From Bacteroidota bacterium (GTDB lineage Bacteria; Bacteroidota; Bacteroidia; Bacteroidales; UBA932), in contig JAGDMC010000051.1 of the NCBI GenBank assembly GCA_017860395.1, positions 1 through 8,318 on the forward strand: DNA of 8,318 nucleotides. Reading direction: 5' to 3'. Shown piece by piece: positions 1 through 5,807 of the stretch. The stretch's first letter is position 1. The number at the start of each line of letters is the position of its first letter. The position numbers were made by a program, and so were the translations under genes. The notes under the pieces are model-generated. The model was not told the origin of the DNA, ran no database searches, and saw only the letters and a list, made by a program, of their open reading frames with translations.

Positions 1-111
1 AGCGGAACACAGACTCTTAAAGTAGGTGCCACTCTGAATGTAGGTGCAAGCCAGGCAGCAGGAACTTATACTTCTTCAACTCCTTTCACAGTAACTGTTA
101 ACTATAACTAA
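1..111 (+). CDS. C-terminal end of a DUF4402-like secreted protein (5' end outside window)
   Basis: An open frame enters from the left edge and ends at TAA 109-111, giving 36 residues. It holds the pattern LKVGATLNVGASQAAGTYT and closes with a TVTVNYN end. This matches what I know of the C-terminus of DUF4402 domains: a VGgtLtV strand, a Gly-Thr-Tyr turn, and a final VTVNY strand right at the protein end. Such proteins are usually exported beta-sandwich proteins of Bacteroidota and Proteobacteria with no defined biochemical role. The signal peptide and most of the domain lie outside the window, so export is inferred from the family only. A strong intrinsic terminator follows 30 bp after the stop, so this gene ends its own transcription unit and is not linked to the PadR operon. 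Confidence 0.8.
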   Translation, partial: SGTQTLKVGATLNVGASQAAGTYTSSTPFTVTVNYN

Positions 112-140
112 GCCAGGAGATAACTCTCAACAAATACGAA

Positions 141-170
141 CAGGCGGGCCCCCAAGGTCCGCCTGTTTTG
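141..170 (+). terminator. Rho-independent terminator of the DUF4402-like gene
   Basis: CAGGCGGGCC (141-150) pairs with GGTCCGCCTG (156-165) as a 10-bp GC-rich stem with one G-U pair and a 5-nt loop, followed directly by a T-run (TTTTGCGTTTT). This is the clearest intrinsic terminator in the window and belongs to the upstream gene. Confidence 0.9.
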
Positions 171-177
171 CGTTTTA

Positions 178-217
178 TTATACATAATATAATTATACAT
201 AATAATGTTATGTATAA
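178..217 (+). promoter_or_regulatory. Triple dyad operator, probably for the PadR-family regulator
   Basis: Three 10-bp elements start at 178, 193 and 208, an exact 15-bp period. They read TTATACATAA, TTATACATAA and TTATGTATAA. Each has the symmetric frame TTAT-NN-ATAA, and the third is the exact reverse complement of the first two, so 193-202 and 208-217 also form a larger inverted repeat with a 5-bp spacer. The last element abuts the region between the expected -33 and -7 positions of the PadR promoter, where a bound repressor would block polymerase. PadR operators described elsewhere contain ATGT/ACAT half-sites, which are present here. Autoregulation is inference. Confidence 0.6.
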
Positions 218-228
218 TAAAAATAAAT

Positions 229-236
229 TATATTTG
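229..236 (+). promoter_or_regulatory. Bacteroidota-type -7 box of the PadR/HAAS operon
   Basis: TATATTTG fits the TAnnTTTG -7 consensus and lies 37 bp upstream of the PadR ATG. No good TTTG -33 element is present; the nearest match at a suitable distance is TGTT at 206-209, next to the third operator dyad. A weak -33 would fit a regulated promoter. Confidence 0.5.
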
Positions 237-273
237 TTTTAGAATTGGAATAACAACTTAAAAACCATCAATT

Positions 274-621
274 ATGTTTTCACAAGAAATTCTAAAGGGA
301 ACAATTAAACCTCTGATTATAAAGTTAATTAATGAAGAGGGAAAAATGTATGGATATCAGATTACGCAAAAGGTAAAGGAGCTGTCCTCTCAAAAAATTG
401 TCATAACCGAAGGTGCTTTGTATCCGGCACTACACAAATTAGTGGATGAGGGTATTCTGATTACTGAAAGCGAGTGGATAGGGAACAGGGAAAGGAAATA
501 TTACCTTCTTTCCGAATCAGGCAAGCAAACAGCTGTTAAAAAACTGGATGAAATCAAAGAATCAATTTCTATGTTGGTACACTTATTCGATTTAAAACCT
601 TTAGTTTATGATGTTAAATGA
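274..621 (+). CDS. PadR-family transcriptional regulator
   Basis: This 115-residue protein has the size and layout of a small PadR repressor: a winged helix-turn-helix across about residues 8-82 and a short C-terminal dimerisation helix. The family hallmarks are visible: the MYGYQI segment (residues 25-30), the recognition-helix pattern EGALYPALHKL (46-56), and the wing with RERKYY (72-77) followed by LSESG. PadR proteins bind DNA as dimers and generally repress their own operon, with ligand- or partner-dependent release. The gene overlaps the next one by 14 bp, implying translational coupling. The upstream region carries three evenly spaced dyads that are the obvious operator candidates. The start is the first ATG in frame, preceded by A/T-rich sequence typical of this phylum. 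The effector is unknown. Confidence 0.92.
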   Translation: MFSQEILKGTIKPLIIKLINEEGKMYGYQITQKVKELSSQKIVITEGALYPALHKLVDEGILITESEWIGNRERKYYLLSESGKQTAVKKLDEIKESISMLVHLFDLKPLVYDVK

Positions 622-1453
622 GTTGCAGGTCAAGCAAGTCGAAAGATACCTCCGAAAAAACAATATTGAGAGTCGGTTGATTTTCGGAGATTTTCTTGAT
701 CATCTATGCTGCATGATTGAGCAAAATATGTCGGAAGGGGCCTCTTTTGAAGATTCCCTTCAGGCATCATTCAGTCAACTTCCCGGATATGAGATAAAAA
801 CTATTGAAACGTACACATTAAAATTATTGAATATGGAAACTTCATTTTCTTCCCGTACATCTTTGTTGGCAACAATTCCGTTTGGACTATTCGGTCTGGC
901 ATGGGCGCTTTCCAATTCAGGATTTAATGTTCCTGGACTTATCCAAATGATTTTGTTCATAACATCTGTAATTTCCATGTTTGTACTATTAGGTATTGGA
1001 TGGATAAATAATTTCCCACGCTGGTCTTTTCCTGCTATAGGTTTTTGCCTGTTATTAAGCGTGTTTTTAATGATGGTGGTAATTTCGGGCCTTTCAGATG
1101 GAGTTCTGGGATTGTGGGCATGGACTCCGTTATTAATTACTCTCATCATTAGCCTTAGTTTCAAGCCAAGTATCGAGCCGATTAAGAAAATTATTGAAAG
1201 AATCAGGGAAGAACCCGCTTTGATTCTATTCGCTCTTTACGGAATTACCCCAATCTTTGTATGGATATTATGTGATGAAATGTACTCCATCTGGATGATA
1301 TTTATTGCATTAATCACTACAATAATATTGTCTTCGGGAATCTACCTCTTTTTAAGATGCGATAAAAAGAGGACAAGGGTTCTTTCAATGATTATTTCCG
1401 GATTATTGGCTGTTATTATTACTTATACTGCCAGCACTATTTATTGGAAATAA
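608..1453 (+). CDS. HAAS-domain polytopic membrane protein, partner of the PadR regulator
   Basis: This 281-residue protein has an N-terminal soluble helical domain (about residues 1-80) followed by about seven predicted membrane segments, near 85-103, 108-132, 140-162, 168-185, 203-222, 226-249 and 257-280. The N-terminal part resembles the HAAS/DUF1700-type domains that occur beside PadR regulators: a helix beginning LNELQVKQVERYL, then FGDFLDHLCCMIEQ (residues 26-39) with the characteristic Asp-His-Leu, and an E/D-rich second helix pair leading to an SQL-type end. In the known family this domain sits in the cytoplasm and is thought to connect a membrane sensor or transporter to the PadR protein. 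The start shares 14 bp with the regulator gene (two ATGs in tandem at 608 and 611; either could be used). The membrane part matches no transporter family I can name, so its substrate or signal is unknown. Domain assignment is by pattern memory. Confidence 0.72.
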   Translation: MMLNELQVKQVERYLRKNNIESRLIFGDFLDHLCCMIEQNMSEGASFEDSLQASFSQLPGYEIKTIETYTLKLLNMETSFSSRTSLLATIPFGLFGLAWALSNSGFNVPGLIQMILFITSVISMFVLLGIGWINNFPRWSFPAIGFCLLLSVFLMMVVISGLSDGVLGLWAWTPLLITLIISLSFKPSIEPIKKIIERIREEPALILFALYGITPIFVWILCDEMYSIWMIFIALITTIILSSGIYLFLRCDKKRTRVLSMIISGLLAVIITYTASTIYWK

Positions 1454-1501
1454 CAGGTGCTCCTCAGTCGCAGGTCTATCTTAATGAATAGCCTAACATA
1501 C

Positions 1502-1556
1502 AAATAGTTACTAAATATTATGAGACATCATATCTCAAAATGTTTAGTAACTATTT
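1502..1556. terminator. Long A/T-rich hairpin between convergent genes (possible bidirectional terminator)
   Basis: Bases 1502-1525 pair with 1533-1556 over 24 positions: the outer 14 bp (AAATAGTTACTAAA / TTTAGTAACTATTT) are perfect, the inner 10 contain one G-T pair and one A-A mismatch, and the loop is 7 nt (CATCATA). It lies 48 bp after the HAAS gene stop and 53 bp beyond the SppA stop on the other strand, the right place to end both transcripts. Neither strand has a clear T-run after the stem beyond the terminal TTT, so terminator function is not certain; a transcript-end stabiliser or a relic of a mobile repeat are alternatives. Confidence 0.5.
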
Positions 1557-1580
1557 AAAATACAGATATCTGCCTATGCA

Positions 1581-1601
1581 GGTGACCGGCTGCCGGGCAC
1601 C
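1581..1601 (-). other. Small GC-rich hairpin downstream of sppA
   Basis: GGTGACCGG (1581-1589) and CCGGGCACC (1593-1601) form a 9-position stem with one A-G mismatch and a 3-nt loop, 8 bp past the SppA stop. It could end or protect the 3' end of the leftward sppA transcript, but no T-run follows on that strand, so it is listed as a structural element only. Confidence 0.35.
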
Positions 1602-1609
1602 AAAGGAAG

Positions 1610-3373
1610 TTACCGGATATTTACGTTAAACGGAAGACGGGCATATGTTTTAATGCCGGATTCGTTGCGAAGTCTGGCGTATGCTCTCTCAAGGATCATC
1701 TCAGGATTTGCAATCACTTTTGCACTCTCGCCTGTTTCGGAAAGGGTTTCAATGATTTTGTCTATCTGAGATTTAATGACAGGATATTCAACAATTCTGT
1801 AAGTTTCAACCTCGCCCATTGCTGCTGCAACTTTAAGAGCTTCCGAAATACCGCCCTTCTCATCTGCCAGGCCGATTTTCAATGCATCTGCACCTGACCA
1901 TATTCTGCCTTGTCCAATAGAATCTACCTTTTCTGCAGACAGGTTCCTGCCTTTGGAAACCAGATTCACAAAGTCGGTATAAATTACCTCAACAGAAGAC
2001 TGGATAAATGCAATTTCTTCATTGTCAAGAGATCTGTAGCCGGACATTATATCACTGTGCTTATTTGTATTAACAGTTGCGGTATTTATAGACAAGTGTT
2101 TGTTGAGTGTCTTTTGAGCATTTAAAACCATGCTGAACACACCGATAGAACCTGTAAGTGTAGTATTGTTTGTGACAATTTTGTCTGCATTTGATGCAAT
2201 CCAGTATCCCCCAGATGCAGCATAGTCTCCCATGCTCACTACAACCGGTTTGTCCTTACGCAAAAGTGCAAGCTCGCGTTCAATAATCTCGGAACTCTGA
2301 GCAGATCCCCCCGGAGAGTTTACCCTGAGTACAACTGCCTTAATTGAGCTGTCTTTCCTTACTTTGGCAAGAAGCGCAACAAAGTTGTCGGATGCAATGT
2401 TTTCGTCCGATTTGCCCATAATAATGTCACCATCGGCATAAACAACTGCTATTTTGTTTTTCTCTTTCAGGTTAAGCTTTTTGGTAGCTTTTGAATAATC
2501 GGAAGAAGAGATTACCTTAAGTGCTTTCTCGTCTTTAACTCCGAAAAGATGGACCAGTGTGTCTGTAAGTTCGTCCTTATATAAAAGACCGTCTACAAGG
2601 CCTGCTTCAAGAGCCTGTTTTGCTGTACCAAGCTGAAGGTTATTTGTAAGTTCGTTTATCTTTTCGACAGGCATTCTTCTTGAAGCGGAAATATCTGTCA
2701 TCCAGGTACTCCATACAGCATCAAGATATGCCTGAAGTTGTTCACGGTTTTCGTCACTCATTTTATTGCTGATGAACTGTTCGGCAGCAGCTTTAAACTT
2801 TCCGTGGCGAATGAGCTGAACTTCTACCCCTGCCTTGTCCAGCAAATCCTTAAAAAACAAAGTGCTAAGGCTAAGCCCTGTTAATGTTGCAGTTCCTGCA
2901 GGATTTAAATAGACTTTATCTGATGCAGATGCAAGATAATATCCTGCCTGTGAGTAATTGTCTGCATACGCTATAATTGGTTTGCCGCTTTCCCTGAACC
3001 TTACAAGAGCTGCGCGAATCTCCTCAATATGGCTGATTCCTGCATTAAGTTCATTGAGATTCAGATATACCATCTTAATTGCAGGATCGGTTGCGGCCCT
3101 GTCAATTGTCTGAATAAAATCCAGTATTCCGGTAGATTTAGAAGATGCATTTGCAAAAGGATTAAATGCTGCAAAAGGGTCCTCTATTGACTGTTCGGTT
3201 ATTGCCGAGGCGAAGCTGATTCCAAGAATTGCAGAATCGGGTACTGTTGGCGTTTTACTTTCGGTAAAAGATGCTATCGATCCTATTACACCTATAAGAA
3301 TAAGTGTTCCAAGTACCATAGCCAGCAGCGAACCCACAAAGGTTCCTGCCACGATTTTTAAGAAATTTTTCAT
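1610..3373 (-). CDS. sppA: Signal peptide peptidase SppA, 67K type
   Basis: SppA is a membrane-anchored serine protease with a Ser-Lys dyad that degrades signal peptides and other membrane-associated peptides after release. From the ATG at 3373 the protein has 587 residues, close to the long, tandem-domain form (E. coli about 618). One N-terminal anchor covers about residues 4-36. The first half contains the catalytic lysine in GKFKAAAEQF (Lys194 in this numbering, by analogy with the YKSAVEPF motif of E. coli). The second half contains VVLRVNSPGGS, the nucleophile motif YAASGGYW (Ser387) and TLTGSIGVF. All key residues are intact. The frame can be extended seven codons to a TTG at 3394, but the ATG gives the usual MKNFLK-type family start. 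It lies 39 bp after the response regulator gene on the same strand, so co-transcription is plausible, although a -7 box is present in the gap. A role in removing cleaved leader fragments is speculation. Confidence 0.95.
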   Translation of the reverse strand: MKNFLKIVAGTFVGSLLAMVLGTLILIGVIGSIASFTESKTPTVPDSAILGISFASAITEQSIEDPFAAFNPFANASSKSTGILDFIQTIDRAATDPAIKMVYLNLNELNAGISHIEEIRAALVRFRESGKPIIAYADNYSQAGYYLASASDKVYLNPAGTATLTGLSLSTLFFKDLLDKAGVEVQLIRHGKFKAAAEQFISNKMSDENREQLQAYLDAVWSTWMTDISASRRMPVEKINELTNNLQLGTAKQALEAGLVDGLLYKDELTDTLVHLFGVKDEKALKVISSSDYSKATKKLNLKEKNKIAVVYADGDIIMGKSDENIASDNFVALLAKVRKDSSIKAVVLRVNSPGGSAQSSEIIERELALLRKDKPVVVSMGDYAASGGYWIASNADKIVTNNTTLTGSIGVFSMVLNAQKTLNKHLSINTATVNTNKHSDIMSGYRSLDNEEIAFIQSSVEVIYTDFVNLVSKGRNLSAEKVDSIGQGRIWSGADALKIGLADEKGGISEALKVAAAMGEVETYRIVEYPVIKSQIDKIIETLSETGESAKVIANPEMILERAYARLRNESGIKTYARLPFNVNIR

Positions 3374-3391
3374 GTTGTTGTATTTACGGAA

Positions 3392-3399
3392 CAAATCTA
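3392..3399 (-). promoter_or_regulatory. Possible -7 box for sppA
   Basis: On the minus strand the sequence reads TAGATTTG, a perfect TAnnTTTG match, 18 bp upstream of the chosen sppA ATG. It is the same octamer as the candidate box ahead of the histidine kinase gene. No TTTG -33 element is visible at the right distance, only a T-run. Independent sppA transcription is therefore possible but unproven. Confidence 0.35.
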
Positions 3400-3412
3400 A
3401 TAAAAAAAAGCT

Positions 3413-4087
3413 TTACTCCGTTTTCCTGAGTCTGTAACCTACACCGCGTATGTTTTCTACATTAATGCCGGTTTCGGAAAGCTTTTTCCTAAGGTGAGAC
3501 GCCAGAGCCTCAAGAGATTTTTTTGTATCGATGTCTTTGTCTCCCCAAATAGTATTTACCAGGTCGTTGACCTTGCATATCTGATTGTAGTTGTTGCAAA
3601 GTATTTGTAAAAGGCTGTTTTCGTAGAACGATAGAGTAATTGATGAACCATCCTGCTGAATGAGGCTTCTGTCTTCCGGAGAATAATTCATGCTTCCGAT
3701 TGTGAAAATATCGTTGTCTTTAGTTGAGATTTTGAGACATTTTTCAACTCTTATAATCAGTTCTCTCAGGCCGAAAGGCTTTTTAAGGTAGTCGCTGCAG
3801 CCTATTTCAAACCCGTTTGCAACGCTGCTGTCGTCGCTGATAGAGGTGATAAAGATAATCGGAATGTTTTTGTCTGTTGCCCGTATTAACTTAGCGAGTT
3901 CGAATCCGTCAATTTCAGGCATATTTACATCAAAAAGCAAAAGATCCGGGTGAAAAATGTGGTATTGCTCAAGCGCACTCCTCCCGTCATTCACGAATTT
4001 GAGGTCATAACCATTCATTTTCAGGAACTCGTTCATCGCATAGCCGAAGTTTAACTCGTCATCCGCGAGCAGTATTTTCTTTGCCAT
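3413..4087 (-). CDS. OmpR/PhoB-family response regulator
   Basis: This 224-residue protein is a two-component output regulator. The receiver domain (about residues 4-118) has the acidic pair Asp9-Asp10 in LLADDE, the phospho-acceptor Asp53 in LLLFDVNMPEIDG, the switch Thr81 in FITS, and Lys103 in LKKPF. The C-terminal winged helix (about 127-222) ends with the family signature IRGVGYRLR and contains SLEALASHLRKKL as the recognition-helix region. All phosphorylation residues are present, so it should be functional. It overlaps the 3' end of the kinase gene by 29 bp, which implies that the two are translated together and act as a pair. OmpR-type regulators bind tandem direct repeats with 10-11-bp spacing. 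Just such repeats lie upstream of the kinase gene and between it and the divergent peptide-export genes, making both units likely targets (inference). It resembles Bacteroidota regulators of the RprY type in general architecture, but I cannot assign a specific name. Confidence 0.95.
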   Translation of the reverse strand: MAKKILLADDELNFGYAMNEFLKMNGYDLKFVNDGRSALEQYHIFHPDLLLFDVNMPEIDGFELAKLIRATDKNIPIIFITSISDDSSVANGFEIGCSDYLKKPFGLRELIIRVEKCLKISTKDNDIFTIGSMNYSPEDRSLIQQDGSSITLSFYENSLLQILCNNYNQICKVNDLVNTIWGDKDIDTKKSLEALASHLRKKLSETGINVENIRGVGYRLRKTE

Positions 4088-5435
4088 GTTCGTTTTTAAT
4101 TAGTGATAATGTAAACTTACTTCCTGTTCCCACCTCGCTGGTGAGAGATATTTTTCCTTTATGGGCCTTAACCACCCACATAACATAAGTAAGACCGAGG
4201 CCGAAACCCTTGCCTTTTTGAGAGTGTTCTCTTTTATTTACCCTGTAGAACTTCTCAAATACTTTTGATTGTTCATCCTTTGGTATTCCAATACCGTTGT
4301 CTTCAACAGAGATGTTGTAAAAACGTTTGTCTTCTTTTGCCGAAACTATAATGTTCACAGGATCGTTTGAGTACTTAATTGCATTGTCTATAAGATTTCC
4401 AATGGCATTTGAAATATGAAGCTTGTCGCCATAAAACATCTCACTGCCGGGTGTGATATCTGTAGAAATTGTAACAGTTTTCTTCGCATCAACATTATGC
4501 CTGGCTATATGCGGTTCAATTGCTGCATTTATATCGAACAACTCTTTATTAAGGGAAGACTGGCGTTTTTCAAACTTGTTTATATCCAGGATATTTTCGA
4601 TAAGACCATTTAAAAAGTAAAGCTGCTCCTTCGTTTTCTCAAGAAAATATGGCGCTGTTTTGCTGTCGGCCATTTGCCCCACCTCCAGATTGGTTATTGA
4701 AGACTGCAGAGGCGAACGCAGTTCGTGTGTGAGGAAGTGTGTGATGTTCTCCTTGAGCTTGGCAAGCGATACCTGTTTATACAACATTCGTGTCTGCATT
4801 ATTATGCTGAACAGAATAAATATCGTTAAAATAAGGGACAAAATCAATATTGTAAGGAGGTCGCCTTTAAAAACAGAGCTTGGATAAAAAATTTCTGCCT
4901 TAATAGATAGGTCTTTTGTAACAGTAAGTGGAACGATAGTCTCATACGAGGAGTTAAGAAAAAGAATATTATTTTTAAAAGCAGTGTATTCAATAAATTT
5001 TGTTGTATCGGGAGAAATATAAGTGAGTTTAAAATTTGTTGCTTTTTCTGCTTTGGCAAGAGATCTTGAAAAAATTGCCGACAAAGTATCCAGATTAAGT
5101 GGAAAATCATCTTTATATGCCTCTTGTAGAGCCTCTTCTAATGTGACTTTTGTGTAGGGTCTTGACTTGGAAATGTCTAAAGTTTGAACTTTTGTATTTG
5201 AAGAAACATTGCTTTGAGATAAATTATTATTATAAAGAGTTACACTAAAATTATTTTGGCTAAGCGATTTAAGCCGGGAGTTTAATTCTTTATTAGTTGC
5301 GTCTTTTAAAATTAATTCGACGTCATTTTTAAATTTAGTTTTCTCATTTTCAATGATTCTAACGAGCCATGCCCCCTGGAGGGAGAGAAGAAAAAGAATT
5401 GCGATAATTGAAATGGAGAGTGCGCGATTTAGCAT
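4059..5435 (-). CDS. Membrane-bound sensor histidine kinase
   Basis: With the ATG at 5435 the protein has 458 residues. Its layout is a first membrane helix (about residues 5-26), a periplasmic sensor region of about 160 residues, a second membrane helix (about 191-214), the HisKA dimerisation domain and a HATPase_c domain. The phospho-acceptor is His237 in FLTHELRSPL. The N box has Asn351 in NLIDNAIKYS, the G1 box is EDNGIGIP (Asp379), the F box is VFEKFYRV, and the G2 box is GKGFGLGL (408-415). The kinase core is complete. The sensor region is rich in Asn, Ser and Lys and matches no ligand-binding domain I recognise. A TTG three codons upstream extends the frame, but an ATG start is preferred; the TTG would lie inside the 11-bp direct repeats. 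It overlaps the response regulator gene by 29 bp and is divergent from the peptide-export genes. A signal such as the exported peptide or envelope stress is a guess. Confidence 0.94.
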   Translation of the reverse strand: MLNRALSISIIAILFLLSLQGAWLVRIIENEKTKFKNDVELILKDATNKELNSRLKSLSQNNFSVTLYNNNLSQSNVSSNTKVQTLDISKSRPYTKVTLEEALQEAYKDDFPLNLDTLSAIFSRSLAKAEKATNFKLTYISPDTTKFIEYTAFKNNILFLNSSYETIVPLTVTKDLSIKAEIFYPSSVFKGDLLTILILSLILTIFILFSIIMQTRMLYKQVSLAKLKENITHFLTHELRSPLQSSITNLEVGQMADSKTAPYFLEKTKEQLYFLNGLIENILDINKFEKRQSSLNKELFDINAAIEPHIARHNVDAKKTVTISTDITPGSEMFYGDKLHISNAIGNLIDNAIKYSNDPVNIIVSAKEDKRFYNISVEDNGIGIPKDEQSKVFEKFYRVNKREHSQKGKGFGLGLTYVMWVVKAHKGKISLTSEVGTGSKFTLSLIKNEHGKENTARG

Positions 5436-5437
5436 TT

Positions 5438-5477
5438 TCAGCAAACTATCAGTAAACAGTCAGTAATTTGTATGCAA
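5438..5477. promoter_or_regulatory. Tandem 11-bp-period direct repeats, candidate response regulator binding sites
   Basis: TCAGCAA (5438-5444), TCAGTAA (5449-5455) and TCAGTAA (5460-5466) repeat at an exact 11-bp step; a degenerate fourth copy, TATGCAA (5471-5477, 5 of 7 matches), keeps the same phase. One helical turn per repeat puts all copies on the same DNA face, as expected for head-to-tail binding by an OmpR/PhoB-type dimer. The array begins 3 bp upstream of the kinase ATG and overlaps or follows its predicted promoter, and lies 62-90 bp upstream of the divergent peptide gene start. That geometry would suit repression or feedback on the kinase side and activation on the peptide side. 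Binding is inferred; the repeat is seen directly. Confidence 0.6.
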
Positions 5478-5482
5478 ATCTA
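5475..5482 (-). promoter_or_regulatory. Possible -7 box for the kinase-regulator operon
   Basis: The minus strand reads TAGATTTG, a perfect TAnnTTTG match, 39 bp upstream of the kinase ATG and identical to the box before sppA. The nearest T-rich TTTTTG sequence (5511-5516) is about 28 bp further upstream, too far for a normal -33. If used, transcription would start at the edge of the direct-repeat array. Confidence 0.45.
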
Positions 5483-5496
5483 ACAATTATTATTAA

Positions 5497-5504
5497 TTTA
5501 TTTG
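5497..5504 (+). promoter_or_regulatory. Weak -7-like box for the peptide precursor gene
   Basis: TTTATTTG differs from TAnnTTTG at one position and lies 23 bp before the precursor ATG. A TTTG at 5467-5470 is 26 bp upstream, longer than the usual 19-21 bp gap. A poor core promoter with an adjacent repeat array would be consistent with activator dependence. Confidence 0.35.
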
Positions 5505-5527
5505 TATGAACAAAAACAATAAATGCA

Positions 5528-5665
5528 ATGAAAACAACAACCACAACATTTGAAAATTTGAATGAACAAGAGATGATTAATGTAATCGGCGGTGACAAAG
5601 TTTTACAAATAATCGACAGCGAAGGTAACGTAGTTTACATAGTTATCCGCGACGGAAGAAATTAA
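5528..5665 (+). CDS. Double-glycine leader peptide, probable substrate of the C39 ABC transporter
   Basis: This 45-residue ORF starts at ATG 5528 and ends at TAA 5663-5665. The N-terminal half, MKTTTTTFENLNEQEMINVIGG, has the features of a GG-type leader: a polar start, a Leu-Asn-x-x-Glu-Met helix, hydrophobic residues at positions -4 and -7 from the cut (Ile/Val and Met region), and Gly21-Gly22. Cleavage after Gly22 would release a 23-residue core beginning DKVLQIIDSEG and ending VIRDGRN. The core has no Cys, no Thr and one Ser, so disulfide or lanthionine chemistry is ruled out; it looks like two hydrophobic beta strands around an SEGN turn. The gene sits 142 bp upstream of a transporter carrying the matching C39 protease, with an MFP gene after it, the classic layout for a bacteriocin or signalling peptide. 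Similar GG-leader precursors are known in Bacteroidales. No maturation enzyme is visible. Activity as bacteriocin, pheromone or other is unknown. Confidence 0.82.
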   Translation: MKTTTTTFENLNEQEMINVIGGDKVLQIIDSEGNVVYIVIRDGRN

Positions 5666-5686
5666 GTATTTCTTAAGAATTTTAGG

Positions 5687-5753
5687 TAGTTTAATGACAA
5701 TATGCTGATTTTCAGCCATTAAGCTACGATTGAACGGCATAATTTTATTATGC
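5687..5753 (+). other. Structured leader between the peptide gene and the transporter gene
   Basis: Two stem-loops fill much of the gap. The first pairs TAGTTTAATG (5687-5696) with CATTAAGCTA (5717-5726), 10 bp with one G-U, enclosing a 7-nt bulge and a 5-bp GCTGA/TCAGC stem with a 3-nt loop. The second is GCATAAT-TTT-ATTATGC (5737-5753), a perfect 7-bp stem. No T-run follows either, so they are not standard terminators. They may reduce read-through or shield the precursor message so that the peptide is made in excess over the transporter. The rest of the 142-bp gap (to 5807) holds only a short TAATTGT direct repeat (5761-5767, 5770-5776) and a TGAATTTG near-match to a -7 box (5792-5799). Confidence 0.45.
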
Positions 5754-5807
5754 ATTGGGATAATTGTTATAATTGTCCAAATTATTTAAAATGAATTTGT
5801 TATAAAA

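Noticed and set aside
178..217. The A/T-rich repeats as a MITE or insertion end
   Set aside because: There is no target-site duplication or long terminal inverted repeat, and the units are short dyads in a promoter, which fits an operator better.
775..1164. A 129-codon open frame antisense to the HAAS membrane protein
   Set aside because: It is a reverse-strand shadow of hydrophobic codons, with no domain and no promoter signal.
3374..3394. Extension of sppA to an upstream TTG, adding seven residues (MFRKYNN)
   Set aside because: The internal ATG at 3373 gives the usual family N-terminus (MKNFLK then the membrane anchor), and the extension would run through the candidate -7 box at 3392-3399.
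5436..5444. Extension of the histidine kinase to an upstream TTG, adding three residues
   Set aside because: The TTG lies inside the 11-bp direct-repeat array, and the ATG at 5435 gives a normal short N-terminus before the first membrane helix.
5438..5477. The 11-bp repeats as a small CRISPR-like array
   Set aside because: The repeat unit and spacing are far too short for a CRISPR array and no cas gene is present.
5506..5553. An earlier ATG at 5506 as the start of the peptide gene
   Set aside because: It is out of frame with the precursor and gives a 15-residue Asn-rich ORF that ends at a TGA inside the precursor gene.
5750..5794. A 14-codon ORF with two Cys (MHWDNCYNCPNYLK) just before the transporter, as a second peptide
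   Set aside because: It is too short for a GG leader, has no leader motif, and the CYNC pattern comes from the TAATTGT direct repeat.
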